Shown here: piece by piece, positions 59,625 through 64,000 of the stretch
How the letters are laid out: every line of letters begins with the position of its first letter
Numbering within the stretch: position 1 is the stretch's first letter
Assembly (NCBI GenBank): GCA_903882935.1
Contig: CAIRZB010000001.1
Coordinates: forward strand, 158,750 to 222,749
DNA: 64,000 bases
Direction: 5' to 3'
From: an uncultured Parafilimonas sp.
GTDB taxonomy: Bacteria; Bacteroidota; Bacteroidia; Chitinophagales; Chitinophagaceae
Program-made: the position numbers and the translations under genes
Notes under the pieces: model-generated
The model's input: only the letters and a program-made list of their open reading frames with translations
What the model was told of the DNA's origin: nothing
Databases searched by the model: none

Positions 59625-60977
59625 ATGCCACACAGCTCCGTATTGTCCGAGACAAAAGAAATTGTACAAGACAGCCTCGATTACACGCTATTTTCCTGGA
59701 GCAAACAAAAAGGGCTAAACCCCATTGCCGTTAAGTACGGAGAGGGCGTGTACCTGTACGATTACGACGGTAAAAAGTATATTGATTTTTCATCGGGGCT
59801 GATGAACGTAAATATAGGCCATGGCGACCAGCGTGTTACAGAGGCAGTGGCAAAACAAATGCAAGAAGTAAGTTATGTTACGCCAGCCTGTGTTACTAAG
59901 GTGAGGGGAGACTTAGGCAAGAAGCTAGCTGAACTGGCACCCGGTAATCTAACAAAGTCGTTATTCACAACGGGTGGTGCAGAGGCTATTGAAAACGCGA
60001 TTAAAATAGCGCGCCTGTATACTGGCAGGCATAAAATAATAGCCCGTTACAGGGCATACCATGGCGCATCTGGCACGGCAATGAGCGCAGGCGGCGACCC
60101 GCGCAAGTTGCATACCGACGCGCAACAGATGCCTAATGTTGTGCATGTGGAAGACCCTTATTGTTACCGTTGCCCGTGGGGACAAGAGATAAACAGCTGC
60201 CGCAGGGAATGTGTAAGCCATGTGGAAAGGGTAATACAGTTTGAAGGGCCGGAGAATGTTGCCGCCATTATTATGGAAGGGGTAAGCGGGTCTTCTGGGT
60301 GTTTGACCTACCCGCCTGATTATTGGCAAAAAATACGGGCTATTTGCGATAAATATGGCATACTGCTGATTGCGGATGAAGTAATGAGCGGTTTTGCGCG
60401 CACGGGCGAATGGTTTGGCGTGGATAATTATGGCGTTGTGCCAGATATGATAGCTACGGCCAAGGGCATAACATCAGGCTATTTGCCCATGGGGGCTTTG
60501 ATTGTAAATGAAAAAATAGCCGCTTATTTTGATGATAATGTATTATGGACGGGCTTAACTTACAGTGCCCACCCTGTTTGCTGCGCCGCAGGGTTGGCGG
60601 TGTTGGATATTTATGAACAGGACGGTATGCTGGAAAATGTGCGCGAGATGGGTGCCTATGTGGAGCAGCAAGTTGAACAACTGGCATTAAAGCACCCCAG
60701 CATAGGCGATTTTAGGAACACCGGCCTGCTGGGCTGCATTGAATTGGTGAAGAACCGCAATACCAAAGAGCCGCTGGTGCCTTTTAACGCAAAGCCACAT
60801 GAAATGGGCGTGATGAATAAAGTGGCGGCTAAAATTAGGGAACTGGGCATGTACACTTTTGTGCGCTGGAATTATATTTTTATCGCACCGCCCTTGTGCA
60901 TAAATAAAGCAGAGATGGATGAAGGGTTGGCAATTATAAGCGAGGCGTTGTTGATCGCAGATGAAAGTTTGGGGTAG
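59625..60977 (+). CDS. Class III PLP-dependent aminotransferase with four-Cys insert
   Basis: The 450-residue enzyme has the class III core: YDYDGKKYIDFSSGLMNVNIGHGDQRV, FTTGGAEAIENAIKIARLYTG, AYHGASGTAMSAGG, the PLP Asp in LLIADEVMSGFARTGEW and the Schiff-base Lys in IATAKGITSGYLPMGA. It also has CYRCPW followed by CRREC, two paired cysteines (about residues 178-198), probably a metal- or disulfide-stabilised loop known in some members. Best matches in mind are taurine/beta-alanine-type or omega-amino acid aminotransferases. The substrate is not determinable. Confidence 0.87.
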   Translation: MPHSSVLSETKEIVQDSLDYTLFSWSKQKGLNPIAVKYGEGVYLYDYDGKKYIDFSSGLMNVNIGHGDQRVTEAVAKQMQEVSYVTPACVTKVRGDLGKKLAELAPGNLTKSLFTTGGAEAIENAIKIARLYTGRHKIIARYRAYHGASGTAMSAGGDPRKLHTDAQQMPNVVHVEDPYCYRCPWGQEINSCRRECVSHVERVIQFEGPENVAAIIMEGVSGSSGCLTYPPDYWQKIRAICDKYGILLIADEVMSGFARTGEWFGVDNYGVVPDMIATAKGITSGYLPMGALIVNEKIAAYFDDNVLWTGLTYSAHPVCCAAGLAVLDIYEQDGMLENVREMGAYVEQQVEQLALKHPSIGDFRNTGLLGCIELVKNRNTKEPLVPFNAKPHEMGVMNKVAAKIRELGMYTFVRWNYIFIAPPLCINKAEMDEGLAIISEALLIADESLG

Positions 60978-61043
60978 TAGGCGCAATGAATAGATTGCTG
61001 TGCAACCGCTGTTTGTTGGGTATTTTTTAAAATTTATGCAGGT

Positions 61044-61817
61044 ATGGAGGATTTAGCCATTTTACCTTCCAGCCTTTTGGAGGAGTATAAAAAAGCAGTT
61101 GGGAAAGATATTTACCAGACATTTAAGCACCTGCACGACAGCAAGCTTTCAGTTGATACATTCAGCTTTTGTATATCCGTTTCTGCAGTGTTTTCCTCAA
61201 AAATAGAAGGTGAAAACATTGAATTGGATTCTTATATCAAGCATAAAAAAATGGGGGTGAAGTTCCTTCCTGACTATACCCGTAAAATTGATGACCTGTA
61301 TAACGCCTACCAATTTGCGCAAGGGGCGAAACTAACCGCAAAAAATGTTGAAAAAGCACATAAATTATTAACCAAGAATATTCTACAAGCTACAGAAAGG
61401 GGTAAAATACGCACAGGCAATATGTATGTTTCTACAGCAGATGGGCGTATTGAATATGTTGCTGCCCCACCAGCCGAAGTAAAACCTGCTATGCAGGCAC
61501 TGTATAACGATATAAGATTACTATTTGATACTGAGCTAAGTTTTGCTGAGGTATTTTTTTTCGCAAGCATCATACACCTTGTGTTTGTAAAAATACACCC
61601 TTTTAGCGACGGGAACGGACGGACAGCCCGGTTGTTGGAGAAATGGTTTATTGCCGAAAAATTGGGAGCAAAAGCATGGTTTATCCAGTCTGAAAGGCAT
61701 TACTACAAGCACGATCAAACCTACTATAAAAACATACGGGCATTGGGTTTGGAATACGCCTTTTTAAACTACTCGAAAGCAATGCCTTTTGCGTTAATGT
61801 TGCCGGGTGCATTGTAA
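61044..61817 (+). CDS. Fic family protein with N-terminal inhibitory motif
   Basis: The 257-residue protein has a complete Fic motif HPFSDGNGRTAR (185-196) at the end of a helical core, the LVFVKIHPFSDGNG arrangement. Upstream, S51-SKIEG includes the (S/T)xxxE(G/N) inhibitory helix with Glu55, as in class II Fic proteins that block their own ATP site. Fic enzymes transfer AMP from ATP to a Ser, Thr or Tyr of a target. All catalytic residues are present, so it should be active once the inhibitory Glu moves. No antitoxin gene is needed or seen. Target unknown. Confidence 0.92.
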   Translation: MEDLAILPSSLLEEYKKAVGKDIYQTFKHLHDSKLSVDTFSFCISVSAVFSSKIEGENIELDSYIKHKKMGVKFLPDYTRKIDDLYNAYQFAQGAKLTAKNVEKAHKLLTKNILQATERGKIRTGNMYVSTADGRIEYVAAPPAEVKPAMQALYNDIRLLFDTELSFAEVFFFASIIHLVFVKIHPFSDGNGRTARLLEKWFIAEKLGAKAWFIQSERHYYKHDQTYYKNIRALGLEYAFLNYSKAMPFALMLPGAL

Positions 61818-61969
61818 AAAAGCCATTGTGCGGATTGACAAAAAATGAATTGTTACACCTAAAATAAATGCACATCGCTCTGTTATTTTAATGCCAAAAC
61901 CATATCTTGCAGCCTTGGCCATTAACATATAACTAGCAGTCAATTTTTTTGGCGAAAAATTTTGATCCC

Positions 61970-63424
61970 ATGGTACCCTTAAAAAATACAGCCGCAATAA
62001 TTTTTATGCTTCTGTGCGGTGTTGCAAAGGCGCAAAATACGCCGCTGTACACTTATCAGCAACTTTCTGGGGTGTACTATGCCTCGCAAAAAGATTCCCT
62101 AAAAAAAGTATGGGTATGCCCCGATGCATTTGATGCCAGGGCAACCCAAAAAAAATACCGGGAAATTTGGGATGAACGGACTGATTTTATCACTGCCGCC
62201 ATTAACAACCATCACTATGTGTATGAGCCAGTGTTGTTTGCTTACTTACAGGGCATCATAAGCCAAATTGTGCAGGCAAACCCACAATATTTGCCAACCA
62301 CACCTTTTTTATTGGTCGACAGAAGCTCATCTGCCAACGCATATTCCATCGGTGGCAACGTTATTGCTATTAACTTGGGCCTTATTGACTTTGCCACAAG
62401 CAGAGAAGAAATTGCTTTCACCTTGGCCCACGAATTATCGCACAACATATTTAACCATACGGAGAATGTAATGAAGGAGCGGGCAGAATGGCTAACGTCT
62501 GACGAATTTAAAAACTCGCTCAATTCGGTACTTAAGTCTAAATATGAACGTTACACCCGCCTGAAAAAGATATTGGAGAATTTTAGTTTTAACAGGGGCC
62601 GCCACCAACGGTACCATGAAAGTGAGGCAGACTCACTCGCCATCATCCTGCTTAAAAAGAGCAATATTGCATTTAATGCCAACTTTTTTTTGCGGCTCGA
62701 CAGTACTGACCTACAATATAAGCAGCCGCTAAGGCAACCGCTGGCAAATTATTTTACCGCCTACGGCGTGCCTTTTGAGGATACTTGGGCGCAAAAGCGT
62801 TCCAAGGGGCTATCCACTAGAAGTTATAATTTCAGGGATACCACTGGCATTGAAGACTCCTTAAAAACACACCCCGATTGCGTGGAGCGTTACGCCAAAA
62901 CAAAAGCACAATCTGATAACAATGCAACCTTAACGGCGGTGCCAGCTAGCATTAAAGAAAAGGCGAGCCAGATGCTTATTTGGAATATGTACGACAATAT
63001 GAGCCTCGCAGCTTGTTTATACAGAATATTGCTGGAGAAAGACAAGGGCAGTACCGATGCTTGGTACGATTTTATGGTACACAATATTTTTGCTGGCCTG
63101 GCCTATAACGATAAACAACTGCAACGGTTTATCGCAATCGGTATTACACCAAAGGAATATATTTCAAAAGACTATGACCAGTTGCAAACCATGCTGGCGC
63201 AGATGCCCAAGGAAAGCTTAACACAATATTGCACCCTGTTGCAGGCCGCACCATTTTGGGCCAAGATGCACGATGATGCCAAAGGCCTTAAAGCATTTAT
63301 GTTTACACTGGCACTTGCGCCCGATGTATCTGATAAAATAAAACGTAATTCAGCCAAAGATTTTATTGATGGTAACGCCAGTAGCATGTACTGTGAGTTT
63401 GCAGAACATTTTAAAAATAAATAA
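61970..63424 (+). CDS. M48 family metalloprotease, secreted
   Basis: From the ATG at 61970 the protein has 484 residues: a signal peptide (MVPLKNTAAIIFMLLCGVAKAQ), then an M48 domain with AYSIGGNVIAINLGLIDFATSREEIAFTLAHELSH (H154, H158) and the third zinc ligand Glu217 in YHESEADSLAI. The zinc site is complete. The C-terminal 200 residues (TKAQSDNNATL onward) are helical and not recognised. It is probably a periplasmic quality-control protease, related to BepA-type M48 but without TPRs. The TTG at 61949 is rejected because the signal peptide starts at the ATG. Confidence 0.88.
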   Translation: MVPLKNTAAIIFMLLCGVAKAQNTPLYTYQQLSGVYYASQKDSLKKVWVCPDAFDARATQKKYREIWDERTDFITAAINNHHYVYEPVLFAYLQGIISQIVQANPQYLPTTPFLLVDRSSSANAYSIGGNVIAINLGLIDFATSREEIAFTLAHELSHNIFNHTENVMKERAEWLTSDEFKNSLNSVLKSKYERYTRLKKILENFSFNRGRHQRYHESEADSLAIILLKKSNIAFNANFFLRLDSTDLQYKQPLRQPLANYFTAYGVPFEDTWAQKRSKGLSTRSYNFRDTTGIEDSLKTHPDCVERYAKTKAQSDNNATLTAVPASIKEKASQMLIWNMYDNMSLAACLYRILLEKDKGSTDAWYDFMVHNIFAGLAYNDKQLQRFIAIGITPKEYISKDYDQLQTMLAQMPKESLTQYCTLLQAAPFWAKMHDDAKGLKAFMFTLALAPDVSDKIKRNSAKDFIDGNASSMYCEFAEHFKNK

Positions 63425-63458
63425 GACCGCTAAAATAACAGAGACACAAAACAATTGT

Positions 63459-63872
63459 ATGAGAAAAGCAATGCCCGCCCTAATTTTATTGGTGCTAATA
63501 GCACAGTATTCAATGGCCCAAACAAAAGTATTTAAAGAAGTAAGTGATGAAATATCCTCTGTTATTAAAATAATTAAGCAGGATAATGCCACGGTTGGGT
63601 ATTTGTCGTTTACCCGGCTAGAAAAGGCAACAGAAGATAGTTTTAACTACCGCATATCCATCCTGGACGAAAACCTAAACGATATAGGAAAGGTTCAATT
63701 TAAAGAAGCAAGCCTTTTATTGAGCGATGTATCATTTGAGCAGGACGTTTTATGCCTTGGTTACATAAAAACGCGTGTTAAAGACAGTACTACCAAAGCA
63801 AACAAAGGAAAGGCTTCCGTTGTAAAAGTTGACCAAACAGAGCTCGTAACCCAGTTTATTAATTTAACGTGA
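63459..63872 (+). CDS. Secreted protein, possibly a truncated DUF6770-type protein
   Basis: The 137-residue product has a signal peptide (MRKAMPALILLVLIAQYSMAQ) and a domain with KVFKEVSDEISSVIKIIKQDNATVGYLSFTRLEKATEDSFNYRISILDENLNDIGKVQFKEASLLLSDVSFEQDVLCLGYIK. From memory this resembles the N-terminal part of a much longer Bacteroidota family (DUF6770-like, several hundred residues). Here it stops after LVTQFINLT. No continuation is seen in other frames of the next 128 bases. It may be a genuine short member or a decayed copy. It follows the M48 gene by 34 bases and is probably co-transcribed. Confidence 0.62.
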   Translation: MRKAMPALILLVLIAQYSMAQTKVFKEVSDEISSVIKIIKQDNATVGYLSFTRLEKATEDSFNYRISILDENLNDIGKVQFKEASLLLSDVSFEQDVLCLGYIKTRVKDSTTKANKGKASVVKVDQTELVTQFINLT

Positions 63873-64000
63873 GTTCGATATAAGAAACAATAAGGTTTTA
63901 ACTATATATTAACTAAATATTATTTATATAAGTAATTGGTTAATAATGAAATGTAAGCATATTTTGGTATATTTAAGGTGCGAACAAAAACTCCAAAACA
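63873..64000. other. Non-coding end of window
   Basis: Very A/T-rich 128 bases with no gene, ending in a stretch (TTTTGGTATATTTAAGGTGCG) that resembles a promoter region for a gene outside the window. Confidence 0.4.

Noticed and set aside
1..64000. tRNA, rRNA, prophage or insertion sequence
   Set aside because: No cloverleaf with a T-loop, no rRNA-like stretch, and no transposase, integrase or phage structural gene was seen on either strand.

Overview
The window is an ordinary-looking chromosomal segment of a member of the Bacteroidota. A Chitinophagaceae-type bacterium is the best guess. This is inferred from several things: TAnnTTTG-type -7 boxes with few Shine-Dalgarno sequences; three DUF3857/transglutaminase-like proteins in a row; DUF4783, DUF5684 and FG-GAP families; secreted GH2, GH18 and GH29 glycosidases; an adjacent folK and deoxynucleoside kinase pair; and several families of short palindromic intergenic repeats. 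I see no rRNA, tRNA, CRISPR array, prophage, transposase or integrase.

Layout. 1-10.1 kb: 5' end of comB, an APC amino-acid permease, ssb, a secreted FAD oxidoreductase, a DUF1028 protein, a two-PDZ periplasmic protein, a Rieske oxygenase and a lipoprotein joining a haem motif to FG-GAP repeats. 10.6-16.4 kb: a complete RND efflux operon (TolC-like, adaptor, HAE1 pump, all on the minus strand). 16.6-24.2 kb: small membrane and hydrolase genes, a YdeI-like protein, a DUF5009 acyltransferase-like protein, a GH18 chitinase, an RRM protein with a long leader, a cyanophycinase-like gene broken by one base in a homopolymer, a DinB-fold protein and two small unknowns. 24.7-34.8 kb: clpB, a beta-lactamase-fold protein that has lost its SxxK residues, and three tandem DUF3857 proteins, two without the transglutaminase Cys and His. 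34.9-42.1 kb: queG, bioA, an SRPBCC protein, an ABC-2 permease, sppA, folK and a deoxynucleoside kinase. 42.4-49.2 kb: an MFS transporter, a PIN-domain toxin/antitoxin pair, rimM, GtrA, a GT39-type glycosyltransferase, DUF1801 and DNA polymerase IV. 49.3-64 kb: 1-Cys peroxiredoxin, GH2, purU, GH29, DUF4783, gpmI, a haem-binding protein, nitroreductase, gmk, a class III aminotransferase, Fic, an M48 protease and a short secreted protein.

The genes are mostly independent housekeeping or secreted functions. The clear co-functional sets are the RND operon, the DUF3857 tandem, the PIN module and perhaps the GtrA/GT39 pair. I did not find a convincing new multi-gene system. The most interesting material is in the decay and repeat biology: a one-base frameshift, catalytically stripped paralogues, a duplicated gene end beside a hairpin element, and short repeats that supply the last codons or stop codon of three different genes. 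A class of promoter-like boxes 4-6 bases from the ATG also implies leaderless mRNAs.
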